A stretch of 64,000 nt of DNA from an uncultured Commensalibacter sp. (GTDB taxonomy: Bacteria; Pseudomonadota; Alphaproteobacteria; Acetobacterales; Acetobacteraceae): NCBI GenBank assembly GCA_946699565.1, contig CAMPDW010000001.1, positions 1 to 64,000 on the forward strand, written 5' to 3'. Of this stretch, positions 1-10,400 are shown piece after piece. The first letter of the stretch is position 1, and each line of letters begins with the position of its first letter. Below the pieces are notes generated by a model. The model did no database searches and was not told the DNA's origin. It saw only the letters and a program-made list of their open reading frames with translations. Made by a program: the position numbers and the translations under genes.

Positions 1-107
1 GTCTCCTTAACATTAATCTACCCAGACCGCGGTTCACACGAAAACCCAAAGAAAATCGCTTTTCCTTGTTGCTAAAGTAATCTCCCGCGTTCCGATAAGA
101 GATTTAT
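1..107 (-). pseudogene. possible C-terminal remnant of a formylglycine-generating-enzyme (SUMF1/FGE) domain
   Basis: Read on the minus strand from a double stop near position 108, one frame stays open to the window edge and reads ISYRNAGDYF, then RFSLGFRVNRGLG. The spacing of YRNAGD and LGFRV resembles the C-terminal end of FGE-sulfatase (SUMF1) domains, where an arginine/asparagine-rich strand precedes a terminal GFRV motif. About 35 codons are visible and there is no start codon, so this would be a gene remnant or a piece of a gene broken beyond the window. Its stop-bounded position just downstream of the efflux operon fits a decayed gene. The match is made from memory of the family pattern on a short peptide and could be chance. 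Confidence 0.3.
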
Positions 108-175
108 TACTTAGTTTTTTTTATAAAATTGTCAAGAGGTTTATTCACATTTAAACAAACTTAATCTTTTTTATC

Positions 176-1657
176 CTATCTTTTTTCTTTTAAATCCAAA
201 TGGTTATATTGCAAAACACCAAAAGAAGCTAGATTTTTTTGAGGAAGCTGTTGAATATTCCATCCTCCACCCAATGCTATAATCAAATCTACAGATGACT
301 GCATTAATTTCGTTTTACTTTTAACTTCCGCTAATTGGGCAGTTAATGCAGCATTTTGCGCAGTAACAACATCTAAATAACTAGTTATCCCACCCGTATA
401 TAAAGACATAGCCATTCCCTGTGTCCGTAACGCTGCTTCTGACGCCTCTTTATTTTGTTTCAATTCCAATCGCATTTTTTGTGTCAAAGTAAGATTATCT
501 TCAACCTCACGAAAAGCATTTAAAACAACCGAACGATACTGATCTAATGTCTGTCTATAAACAGACCAGCTTTTTTGTAGACTTGCTCGACGTAATCCAC
601 CTTGAAATAAGGGTAAAGTTCCTTGAATTGCTGCTGACCACATGCTATTAGCCATATTTGCCAAACCAAATCCCTTATCCTGGAACCCACTCGCTGCATT
701 AATGGTAATATCAGGATAAAAAGCGGCCTTGGATACACCTATATAACGATTAGCCATAGCCATTTGACGTTCTGCACTTGCTATGTCAGGACGACGCTGT
801 AACAATGCCGAAGGGATTCCTATCGGAATATTAGGAATATAATCTTTTAAATTGCTATTGATAGATTTAATATGAAAATCAAAAGGAAAATGATTAATCA
901 AAACAGCAATCGCATGTTCTGTTAAATCACGTTGGGCTTGCACTTCTGTTTGTTGGGCCTTGGTGATTGCCAATTGGTTCTCGGCCCTTGAAACATCTAT
1001 CCCCGCCGAAATAGCACCTACCTGACGCATACGAGTAATATCAACCGCAGCCTCATAATAACGAATAGATTCTTTTAAAACTTGATTTTGGGAATCATAT
1101 CCACGAAGAAGCATATAATTTCTTGCCAAATCCCCTTCCAAAGTTAATTTTGCAGATTCATAATCAGCAGCTTGTGCCTGAACTAGGTTCCGTTGCATTC
1201 TGATTTCATTTTTAATTTTGCTCCATAAATCTGCTTCCCATAAAATAGATGCCTGATATTGAGTATTTAATTCCTCAATCGGAGCATGACTGGTTTTGCT
1301 TCGAAATAATCGATGATAAGATTGTTTATATTTCCCCCCCCCTGCTTCAAGATATAATTGTGGATATAAATTTGATCGAATCTCTCCAAGAACGGAACGA
1401 CTTTGCAAATAGGTTTCCGCTGCTGCTTGCAAATCTGGATTGTTTTTATCAAGTTCATTTTCTAATTGATTTAAAACTAGGTCATTAAAAACATGCCACC
1501 ATGCACCTTTTGGAATTTGATCACTCGGTTGGGCAATATGGAAAGGGGCTATTCCCTGCCAATTATCCGGTAATGCATAATGAATAGGTTGATAATGCGG
1601 GGCCAAATCACAACTATTCAGCAAAAAAATACTTCCTATCAAAAAAAACCATAGCAT
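176..1657 (-). CDS. RND efflux outer-membrane factor lipoprotein (OprM/NodT family)
   Basis: This is the outer-membrane channel of a tripartite RND efflux pump, a TolC-like trimer that takes substrate from the adaptor and releases it outside the cell. The 493-residue product begins with a hydrophobic segment ending in the lipobox LLNSC, so Cys16 would be lipidated. The following text (LAPHYQP) is the usual start of mature NodT/OprM proteins. Two OEP repeats follow, with the typical signatures NNPDLQAAAETYLQSR near the first helix, PDIASAERQM and YPDITINAASG in the middle, and LYTGGITSYLDVVTAQ near the end. It is the last gene of the minus-strand operon permease-adaptor-channel, 38 bp after the adaptor gene. 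Substrate cannot be read from the sequence. Confidence 0.93.
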   Translation of the reverse strand: MLWFFLIGSIFLLNSCDLAPHYQPIHYALPDNWQGIAPFHIAQPSDQIPKGAWWHVFNDLVLNQLENELDKNNPDLQAAAETYLQSRSVLGEIRSNLYPQLYLEAGGGKYKQSYHRLFRSKTSHAPIEELNTQYQASILWEADLWSKIKNEIRMQRNLVQAQAADYESAKLTLEGDLARNYMLLRGYDSQNQVLKESIRYYEAAVDITRMRQVGAISAGIDVSRAENQLAITKAQQTEVQAQRDLTEHAIAVLINHFPFDFHIKSINSNLKDYIPNIPIGIPSALLQRRPDIASAERQMAMANRYIGVSKAAFYPDITINAASGFQDKGFGLANMANSMWSAAIQGTLPLFQGGLRRASLQKSWSVYRQTLDQYRSVVLNAFREVEDNLTLTQKMRLELKQNKEASEAALRTQGMAMSLYTGGITSYLDVVTAQNAALTAQLAEVKSKTKLMQSSVDLIIALGGGWNIQQLPQKNLASFGVLQYNHLDLKEKR

Positions 1658-1695
1658 ATCAAAATTTTACCTAGTCTTTTTTTATCCATTTATTT

Positions 1696-2940
1696 TTATT
1701 CCACACCTGATTCCACCGCATTTTTTTTAAATGAATCATTTTCATATTTTTTAATTACAGATTCACTATTTTGAAAATTATCGTTATATCCAGGGGTACT
1801 ATCAACAATTTTAACCTTTTGTCCGTCCAGAAATCCAGCCGACGGATTATTGACAATCCGATCTGTTTTATTTATTCCTGCCAATATCTGAACCGATTTA
1901 CCAAGATTATTCCCTAATTTCACTTTATGCATCCTAACCCGATAATCATTCCCTACAATGGCGACTTGCATACCTTCACTACGGAAAATCAAGGCTTGTT
2001 CCGGAACAATCAAAATATTGGGATCAGCAGGAGCAATAAAATGAACTTGAACAAATGTTCCAGGCCATAATAAATGAGAAGCATTTTCAACAGCTAATTC
2101 AGTTATAACTGTCCGACTAGCCATATTAAATGCCCTTGCTGAAGTTAAAAAATCTGCTTTAATAATTTTTCCAGGGTATTGAATGGTAGTTAATTCTGCT
2201 TTTAATCCTTTTTTCAAAATTGAAGCATAATCCTGTGGCACATCAACAAAAATACGAAGTTTATGAATGTCGGCAACTGTAAAAAGCTCAGTTGCCTTTC
2301 CCTGCCGGCTTAAATCTCCATTATTATTAACAAAATCACCAACGTCCGTTAATCTTGATGTAACAACACCATCAAAAGGAGATTTAATTTTTTTAAATGT
2401 CTGTAATGCTTCATATCGTGCCACTTCATGACTTGCCGCATCTACTTCGGCTTTTTGAACTTTGGCATTAGCAACCTGAACGTCGACTTCCTGTTGAGAT
2501 ACCGCCCGAGTTCCCGATAAAGCTTGCCAACGCCTTGCTGTAACAGATGCCAGTTGATAACGTGTCTGTGCAACTTTTAAATTTGCTTTTGCAGCTTCAT
2601 ACTGCGCGTCTAGACCAGGTGTATCAATTGTAGCAAGCAATTCACCCGCCTTGACCGTAGCTCCATAATCTTTATACCAATGCTGGACATAACCTGATAC
2701 TTGTGCATAGATCGGTGCCTGGTACCATGCTGATACATTACCCGGCAAGGTAATACTTCGAACGGCTGGACCCTTTTGGGGTTGAATACACTGCACAACA
2801 GGAATTGCATCCTCATCAGTTTGTTTTGTCAGTTTCATCACATCATGCTGACGTTCAACAATTGCAAAAATTACATAAATACAAACACAAATGCCAATTA
2901 ATAAAAAAATAACTTTGGTTTTATTTGAAAAATTGGACAT
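1696..2940 (-). CDS. RND efflux periplasmic adaptor subunit (MFP/HlyD family)
   Basis: This membrane-fusion protein bridges the inner-membrane RND permease and the outer-membrane channel. The 414-residue protein has one N-terminal membrane anchor at about residues 9-28. A biotinyl-lipoyl-like half follows (VSGYVQHWYKDYGATVKAGE), then an alpha-helical hairpin around residues 110-170. The second lipoyl half (IKSPFDGVVTSRLTDVGDFV) and beta-barrel domains come after that. The C-terminal tail of about 40 residues is charged and asparagine-rich and probably disordered. It lies between the permease gene (15 bp upstream) and the channel gene in one operon. The order permease first, adaptor second is less usual than adaptor first. 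Confidence 0.93.
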   Translation of the reverse strand: MSNFSNKTKVIFLLIGICVCIYVIFAIVERQHDVMKLTKQTDEDAIPVVQCIQPQKGPAVRSITLPGNVSAWYQAPIYAQVSGYVQHWYKDYGATVKAGELLATIDTPGLDAQYEAAKANLKVAQTRYQLASVTARRWQALSGTRAVSQQEVDVQVANAKVQKAEVDAASHEVARYEALQTFKKIKSPFDGVVTSRLTDVGDFVNNNGDLSRQGKATELFTVADIHKLRIFVDVPQDYASILKKGLKAELTTIQYPGKIIKADFLTSARAFNMASRTVITELAVENASHLLWPGTFVQVHFIAPADPNILIVPEQALIFRSEGMQVAIVGNDYRVRMHKVKLGNNLGKSVQILAGINKTDRIVNNPSAGFLDGQKVKIVDSTPGYNDNFQNSESVIKKYENDSFKKNAVESGVE

Positions 2941-2955
2941 CCACTATTCCTTTAC

Positions 2956-5900
2956 TTAACCACGACGATCATAAACTAAAGCAAATACACATGGAACAAA
3001 TAATAAAGTTGAAAGGGTTGCCAAAGTTAATCCCCCCATTACCGCTTTTCCCAAAGGGGCATTTTGCGTATTGCTGAAGGACATTGGAATCATACCTATA
3101 ATCATAGCTAAAGCCGTCATTAAAACAGGCCTGATGCGACCATAACCCGCCTCAATAGCGGCTTTTATAGCATTCCCATGTTCAGCAAGCCGTTCCCGAG
3201 CAAAAGAAACAACAAGAATTGAGTTGGCAGTCGCTGTTCCCATACACATCATTGCCCCTGTCAATGCAGGAACAGACAAAGCACTATGACTGATAAATAA
3301 GCTCCATGAAATTCCTGCCAAGGCACCTGGCAAAGCAGTAATAATAATAAAAGGGTCAAGCCAAGATTGAAAATTAACCACAATAATCAAATAAACAAAT
3401 AGAATGGATAAGGCCAAGCCACCCAATAATTGCATATACGCATCATACATCGTTGTAGCCTGTCCCCGAATGGCAATTGTCGAACCACGAGGCAATGTTG
3501 TTTTTTCCTTATTAATGACTTTCTTGATATCCTTACTTACAGCACCAAGATCACGCCCTTCATTACTGGCATAAATCTCAAATACAGGCATAATATTATA
3601 ATGGGAGATTTCTCCTTCTGACCCTATATGCTCAATACGGCTTAACGATCCAAGAATTTGTGATTTGATTTTCTTTTCCCCCTTCTCTGAAGTATTAACA
3701 GGAATAGTTTCCAAATCATTCATATTCTGTAAATCCGATTGAGGGGTTTGAATATTAACTAAATGAGACACACCTGTCTTTGTATCTAACCAATAAGTCG
3801 GTGCAACCTGTCCACTTCCCGATAAAGTTGCCAATACATTATTGGCAACATCCGCTTCTGTTAATCCCGTACTAAGGGCAAAATCACGACGTGTATTAAT
3901 CATCAAGGTTGGTGTAGAAACCGTTTGCTGTACCCTGACATCAACAATCCCTGGAATATGTTTTAATTTTGCAGCAATATATTTTGCATATTCATAATTA
4001 CCAGCCAAATTCCGTCCAACAATTTGCACATTAATCGGAGCAGGCAATCCAAAATTTAGAATTTTTGCAGTGATATCCCCAGGCATAAAAGCAAATTCAG
4101 TGCCAGGAAATTTCTCTCTCAACCCATGCCGTAAAATCTGACGGTAATCAGCAACAGGAGATTCCGGATTATTTAATGAAATCGTCATATCACAATCTTG
4201 CGAACCAATTGTTGGTGTTGAAACAAAAGCCTGATTAATACTACTGAAGGGCAAACCACAATTATTTACTATTTCATGAACTTTCCCTAGTAATAAATGG
4301 CTAATTTCGGAATTAACCAAATAAGATATTTTTCCTGTTTCCTCAATCCTCGAACCCAAAGGCACTCGCATATGCAAATCCATTTCTCCAGATTTAATTT
4401 CTGGGAAAAAATCCTGTCCAACAAAAAATAATAAACCTACAGATAATAACGAAAAGCTTAAAAAAATAAGGATAAATTTTTTCTTAACAAAAAGAAGTTT
4501 TTGCAAAAATACCTGATAAAATCTTCTAAATTTTTCAAAATTTTGATTAAAACCCTGTTGAAATCGTTTAAAAATAGATGGTTTCTTCCCATCTATATCA
4601 TAACCTTCAACTTGTCCTCGCAAGAGATAATAGGCCATCGTGGGAACAAAGGTTCTGGATAGAATAAAAGAAGCAACCATTGCAAAAATAATTGCTTCAG
4701 CCATAGGCATGAATAACCAGCCCCCAACTCCGGTCAGCTGAAATAACGGAAACCATACAATACAAATACAAAGCGTTGAAACAAAGGTAGGGATCACAAT
4801 CTGATTGGCTGCATTTACAATCGCATCATATAAGGTTTTACCATTTTCCAGATGCGTATCAATATTCTCAATCATAACGGTAGCATCATCCACAAGAATT
4901 CCAACCGCCAAAGCTAGACCTCCCAAGGTCATAACATTAATCGTTTGATGCATGACCTCGAGACCAATTAGAGCTGATAAAATCGCCAAAGGAATAGACA
5001 TAGCTATAATCAAGGTTGATCGCCATGAACCTAGAAAGAGAATTACTACGATACTAGTTAAAAATGCAGCCGTGACCATTTCCCTTACAACATCATGAAC
5101 GGAATCCTTGACAAAAACTGATGCATCAGAAAGGATATTTATATCAACACCCGATGGTAATGTCTTTTGCACCTTTGACAACAATTTTTTAATTCCTGCC
5201 ACAACTTGAAGGGTTGAAACGTCTCCCGTTTTCATCACGACCATTAGAATAGCTTTATGACCTTTAACTAATACAAGATTGGTTTGCGGAGGACCTCCCC
5301 TATGCACCCATGCAACATCCCTTAAAAAAACCGTCGCATTACCTACTTTTTTGATAGGGATATTATTAAATTCATCAACCGCCCTAGGACTAGCATTAGT
5401 TTGAACCATAAAATCAATAAATCCAACCTTTTGATCCCCAGCAGGTAAAACAATATTTTGCTTGCCAAGGGCATTCCCCACATCTGTGGCCGTTAATCCG
5501 TAAGCAAGCAATCGGGCCTGATTCAAATCAACTTGAACATAATTAGATACACCTCCATAAGGTGAAGGCAATGCAGCCCCTGCAATAGAAATCAAAGCCG
5601 GTCTTATTAAGTTAGATGCTATATCATAAAGCTGTGACCCTGTAATTGTCTTGGATGAAACCTTTAACATCAATACAGGAATGGACGAGGCACTATATTT
5701 AATAATCAAAGGCGGTGTTATTCCTTTTGGCATCTGTTTTAAAACCGTTTGAGAAACCGAGGTTATCTGTGTCTGAGCTTCTGCTATATCAGTACCTGGT
5801 TGAAAAAATATTTTAACAATACCACGTCCATAATAAGAATTACTTTCAATATGCTCAATATTATCAACCGTGGATGTTAAAGCCCGTTCATAATAGTAAA

Positions 5901-6093
5901 CAACCCGACCTGACATATCCTCGGGCATCAAGCCTGTATAATTCCAGACAACAGCGACTATTGGAATTTTAATATCAGGAAATATATCTGTTGGCGTTCG
6001 AAATATAGCCAACACTCCAAAAACAAGAATTAAAATAGCCAGAACAACAAATGTATATGGGCGCTTTAATGCTATAATAACAATTGTATTCAC
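2956..6093 (-). CDS. RND efflux permease (AcrB/MdtB-like inner-membrane transporter)
   Basis: This is a proton-driven inner-membrane exporter of 1045 residues, the full length expected for the family. The N-terminal transmembrane helix (residues 12-30) is followed by the first porter domain (TPTDIFPDIKIPIV). A block of six helices (about 335-535) includes the proton-relay helix with paired acids, AVGILVDDATVMIEN. A second porter domain and a final helix block (about 875-1040) complete it. The start codon is GTG at 6093, 15 codons before the conserved ILVFGVLAIF segment. This is the promoter-proximal gene of the efflux operon, and a 12-bp perfect palindrome lies about 33 bp upstream of the start. 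The sequence looks like a drug or organic-compound exporter rather than a CzcA metal pump, but the substrate is not determined. Confidence 0.93.
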   Translation of the reverse strand: MNTIVIIALKRPYTFVVLAILILVFGVLAIFRTPTDIFPDIKIPIVAVVWNYTGLMPEDMSGRVVYYYERALTSTVDNIEHIESNSYYGRGIVKIFFQPGTDIAEAQTQITSVSQTVLKQMPKGITPPLIIKYSASSIPVLMLKVSSKTITGSQLYDIASNLIRPALISIAGAALPSPYGGVSNYVQVDLNQARLLAYGLTATDVGNALGKQNIVLPAGDQKVGFIDFMVQTNASPRAVDEFNNIPIKKVGNATVFLRDVAWVHRGGPPQTNLVLVKGHKAILMVVMKTGDVSTLQVVAGIKKLLSKVQKTLPSGVDINILSDASVFVKDSVHDVVREMVTAAFLTSIVVILFLGSWRSTLIIAMSIPLAILSALIGLEVMHQTINVMTLGGLALAVGILVDDATVMIENIDTHLENGKTLYDAIVNAANQIVIPTFVSTLCICIVWFPLFQLTGVGGWLFMPMAEAIIFAMVASFILSRTFVPTMAYYLLRGQVEGYDIDGKKPSIFKRFQQGFNQNFEKFRRFYQVFLQKLLFVKKKFILIFLSFSLLSVGLLFFVGQDFFPEIKSGEMDLHMRVPLGSRIEETGKISYLVNSEISHLLLGKVHEIVNNCGLPFSSINQAFVSTPTIGSQDCDMTISLNNPESPVADYRQILRHGLREKFPGTEFAFMPGDITAKILNFGLPAPINVQIVGRNLAGNYEYAKYIAAKLKHIPGIVDVRVQQTVSTPTLMINTRRDFALSTGLTEADVANNVLATLSGSGQVAPTYWLDTKTGVSHLVNIQTPQSDLQNMNDLETIPVNTSEKGEKKIKSQILGSLSRIEHIGSEGEISHYNIMPVFEIYASNEGRDLGAVSKDIKKVINKEKTTLPRGSTIAIRGQATTMYDAYMQLLGGLALSILFVYLIIVVNFQSWLDPFIIITALPGALAGISWSLFISHSALSVPALTGAMMCMGTATANSILVVSFARERLAEHGNAIKAAIEAGYGRIRPVLMTALAMIIGMIPMSFSNTQNAPLGKAVMGGLTLATLSTLLFVPCVFALVYDRRG

Positions 6094-6125
6094 CTTATAA
6101 AAATCCTACCCGCCTTACTTTAATT

Positions 6126-6137
6126 AGTCATATGACT
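6126..6137. promoter_or_regulatory. 12-bp perfect palindrome upstream of the efflux operon
   Basis: AGTCATATGACT is a perfect palindrome 33 bp upstream of the GTG start of the RND permease, in the 121-bp gap after rmuC. Its position would suit an operator for a dimeric repressor or redox/drug sensor. No regulator gene adjoins the operon and no motif match was made. Confidence 0.3.
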
Positions 6138-6214
6138 TTTTTTGTCCTTTAAATAAAATGTTTAATATTAAAAAAAACATATCTATCGTTCTTTAAGAAA
6201 TTATATAATTTACT

Positions 6215-7432
6215 TTATTCTGTTTCTTTATCCCCAATTTTTTCTAAAGACTGTATAAGCTTTTGAGTTTTACGGCGGACATCCGTAACAGAAATGGATG
6301 TATTTTCTATATAACGAGATAACTTTTCAAAAACCGCATCGATTTTAATCATTTCTTGTCTAGTTTTTCCTAATAAACTTGAAACAAATTCTGTTTTTTC
6401 ACTTAATGCCAGTGAAACATAACCGAGATGAATAGTCCGTAATAAAGGCGGCATTAAGGCGGGTGACATGATTAAAATATGATAAACCCTACCAATCTCA
6501 TCGATAAGACCAGGAATTCTAGCTATTTCTGTATAAAGTCCATCCGTTGGAACATATAAAACAGCAAAATCTACTGTTTTTGGCGGCACGATATATTTTG
6601 AAGCAATTTTTTTTGCCTCTTGTCTTACACAACTTTCCAAAGTTTTACGAGCAGCCTGTTCCGCCCCATTATTTCCTTCTTCAATCGCCTGTACTAACCG
6701 TTCATATGCCTCAGTTGGAAATTTTGAATCAATTGCCAATAACGGTTTGTGTGAGCCCTGTGTTGGCATATGCACTACAAATTCAACTAGTTCCAGGCTA
6801 TTTTCTTTTATACGCACATTTTTTTCATAGGTTCCTGTTGGTAAGATATCATCCAAAATTGATTGTAACTGGGCCTCACCCCAACCACCGCGTGTTTTGA
6901 CATTTGTAAATAATCGTTTCAAATCACTCATCTGAGCAGTAACAGAATTAACTTCTCCCATTAATTTTTGTATCTCGGAAAACTGTTCAACAACCCGTTG
7001 AAACGATGACTGCATCTGAGTTTCAACCGCTTTATTCAGCTTTTCTGTCACCGATTGACGTAACTCTGTTAAGTTCTGGGCACTTTGCTCAGTTAAAAGT
7101 TGCATCGCTTTGGCCTGATCCAATCGCAAAGATGATTGCTCTTTCATCAGGCTGTCATTCATCATATGCAACTGTTCGGCAAGTTGGTTTTGACTCTTCT
7201 GTAAACGGTCAAACAACTCCTTTTCCATATTATTAAAATATTGCTGTTGACGGTCTTGATTTTGAATTCGTACAGAAGATTCTTTTTCTATCAAAAAAGT
7301 CAATTTTTTTAGAATATCTGATTGCTGTTCATTTTTTCCAAGAGATTGTTTTAACATAAAAACAACTGCAATACCCAAACCTATAAATAAAACAATAAAA
7401 AGAAAAAAATATTCCAAAAAATAATTAGCCAT
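6215..7432 (-). CDS. rmuC: DNA recombination protein RmuC
   Basis: RmuC is a predicted membrane-anchored nuclease-fold protein; E. coli mutants show altered inversion at short inverted repeats. The 405-residue product has an N-terminal transmembrane helix (about 7-28). A long glutamine-rich coiled coil (about 35-170) precedes the conserved RmuC domain, which starts near GGWGEAQLQSILDDILP and includes AIDSKFPTEAYERL, VDFAVLYVPTDGLY and ILIMSPALMPPLL. These motifs identify the family clearly. The gene lies 36 bp downstream of the AsmA-like gene on the same strand and may be co-transcribed with it. The gap to the efflux operon is large enough for a separate promoter there. Confidence 0.92.
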   Translation of the reverse strand: MANYFLEYFFLFIVLFIGLGIAVVFMLKQSLGKNEQQSDILKKLTFLIEKESSVRIQNQDRQQQYFNNMEKELFDRLQKSQNQLAEQLHMMNDSLMKEQSSLRLDQAKAMQLLTEQSAQNLTELRQSVTEKLNKAVETQMQSSFQRVVEQFSEIQKLMGEVNSVTAQMSDLKRLFTNVKTRGGWGEAQLQSILDDILPTGTYEKNVRIKENSLELVEFVVHMPTQGSHKPLLAIDSKFPTEAYERLVQAIEEGNNGAEQAARKTLESCVRQEAKKIASKYIVPPKTVDFAVLYVPTDGLYTEIARIPGLIDEIGRVYHILIMSPALMPPLLRTIHLGYVSLALSEKTEFVSSLLGKTRQEMIKIDAVFEKLSRYIENTSISVTDVRRKTQKLIQSLEKIGDKETE

Positions 7433-7468
7433 GAGCTTTAGATTTCAATATTAACAAATAATGTTCTC

Positions 7469-10400
7469 TTAAAATAATTGTCTTAAAAAACCAGGGGTCA
7501 ACAACATAGAAGGATATACTTCCATTTGTGGTTTTTTGAATTTTCCATCAATCTTAAAAGGAACAGCGACAAGCCCACCACCTTTTTCAGGCACGAACAA
7601 CTTGCCCAATCCTGGTAAATGACTGAATAATTTATTGATTGCATAAACAGGAACAATTGTGCCCTGTAAATCCAGAATTGTTTTATCAAAATTAATATCC
7701 CCTTTTATTGTAGCCCCCAATTCTGCATTATATACACGGCCCCGCTTAATTTTTAAAATACCTTTATTCAAAAAAAGATCGCTTTTTAACATATCAATAT
7801 TCAATTCATCTTTTTTCTGGTTTTTAAACCATCCATAAACAGAAAAATTACTTACACGTTTTAATGCTGCTGGAACATGATCAACTATAAAAGGATCAAT
7901 TTGTATTTTCCCAGTAAATGAGGATTCAGGATTAGCATCATCAAAATTTCCATTTATAATACAGTGACCTCCTTTTATTCGATTAGATATACCAATAATA
8001 CTTAGTAAATTCCCAAAATTTTGAGCATCTAAATAAAACTGGCGATTTGAATTTTTAGGAAATAAAGATGCTGTCACTAAAACAGGTTGCCTCATCCCAT
8101 AGGAAAGACGCATTAACCGTAAGCCATTATATTCAACATAAGCAGTGACCTCTCTCAAGCTTTCATTTTTATTATAGAAAATCTTCTGCGCTTGTAAATT
8201 AAATATCCAACGTCTTCCTTTTATTTTATTATCTTGATAAGACGTCGATAAGGTGGATAAAGAAGCAATATTTTTTTTATCTTGCTTAAGATGTTTTTCA
8301 TGAAATTTTCCGAAATATGTTTCAATAAACGGAGATAAATCCAATATATTTGCCTTAACAGAAATCTTAACATCACCTTTTATAGGATCATCAAAAGCTT
8401 CCTTGGTCATTGGAAAATTGATAGTGGCTTTACCTTCAGATCGGCCTGTTTTAAAATGTTGTATATTTAATTGAGTCGGAATTTTATTTTTAATATTCAT
8501 ATCGGCGTGAATTAATAAATCACGTCCCTTAGCCTGAAGTTTACGAATACCCACCAACTTGTTATGATCTAATAAAATAGTTCCAGAAACCATCGCAGGA
8601 TTAGCAATTAATTTATGCCAGATAGGGAATTTAAGTTCACTTTTTGAAAGATCCAAATTTAAATTTACTTCGGCTTTTTTATTATAATATCTGGTATAAT
8701 CCACACCAAGTAACGATTGTCCAATCATATTTTTGGCCAAACCATAACCAGCCTGCTTTAAAAGCTTAGATGTAATGATTAAATCAATTTTTATTTTTTC
8801 TATAACACTTTGAGCATCCTGATGCGTGAAATTTTGCCTGTAAACAAACTGGCTAGGAAAATAAGAAAGAAACCCTTTTCCTTTCAAATCAAGATGTTTT
8901 TCAGTTACATCCACTGTTAAATTAGCTTTTGTTAAATCTTCCCCCCAAATAACTTTTTGTAAATAAACATTTTTAATTTCATTATGACCCTGAATTTTAA
9001 GTTGATTACTTTTAACTTTTTTCTTCAAGGGAACTTCCAGATGTAAATAGGATAATAAATTTCCACTTGATTTTTTAAAAGATAAAGGATGACGGGAAAG
9101 TAATTTCAACTTTGGTTCTGATAACAATCGTAATAAGTCTGGTAATTCCCCTTTAATAATCAAATTAATAAGGCCTAATTCATGATGGTTACTTAAACCT
9201 GTAATCCACATATTTCCCGATGGAATATATAATTTGTGAAAATGCGTTGTTTTTTTATAATCAGAATGAACAATCTGATATCCTCCTTGATACTTAATTA
9301 AAATACGATCAGGATCCACAAAACGCATCTGAGCATTCATTTGCTGTAAAGGCAAAATAGGCCTTAGCCAATGAACCTCTAAACCTGTAGCCAGTTTAAT
9401 ACCCCCTTCTAATTTAACAAGTTTTACCTTATGTCCATCATGCATCCTTTTTAATTTTGCATGAATTGAAAAATCATGAGCCATGCCCACCGTAATATTT
9501 TTCGTAATCCAATCATAAGCGCCAATCGCAACATAAGATGGCCAATAATCTTTTAATGTTGAAAAATTCAGTAATGGACTTCCCGCTGTAAGATCAAGAT
9601 CAATAATCTTTGGATGACGCATAGAAGATAAATTTAAAAACCCTTTAAAAAATAAAAAAGGACCACTTTTGAGATTATTCAAAACCAATGGAGAGCGTAA
9701 TTGAAACTCAACAGCTGGAAAATCAATTTGAACAGGATGTTCTAGATCAGAAGCAAATTTTGCATTGATTTGTGCATAACCCGAAGAAGGATAAAAGAAA
9801 TTATTTCTTACATGAATGCTCCCTTGCCCAATTCGAATAAATAGTTTAGTTTGACACGGTTGCATAAAAACTTTATGTTGAATAATAAAATCAATAAAAC
9901 CATCAACTGATATTGGTACATTAATAGATTCCAAATCATGTAAAACAGGGATTAATCCCGAAAAATGCGCTGGATTAACTTGATCTACCTTGATATGCCA
10001 TTGAAACTTTTTTATTTTTTGTAAGTCAGTTAAGGATTTTTCTTTAAAAGGGGTTGTACTTTCCGCTTTGATTTTCACACTTTGACCATTAATATCAAAA
10101 TTTGCTATGCCATTTCCTATAACAACTAGACTTTTACCTACTTGAAATGGATGAATATCAATATCAATTCCTCTTGATTGAATAAACGTATGATTAATTT
10201 CATCAACAAAAGATAAAGCTGTATTTTCAATTTCAATATGAAATAATTTATGCAGATTAAAATTAATCTTTGATTGGGTTGGTGGTCCTATCTCGGGCAA
10301 ATCTAAATTGATATGATGATTTTGATATCTTTTTAAATAAAAATCCGAACCTGATAATTTAATAAATAAAGGGACAATTTTCTGATGACGTAAGGCTGGG

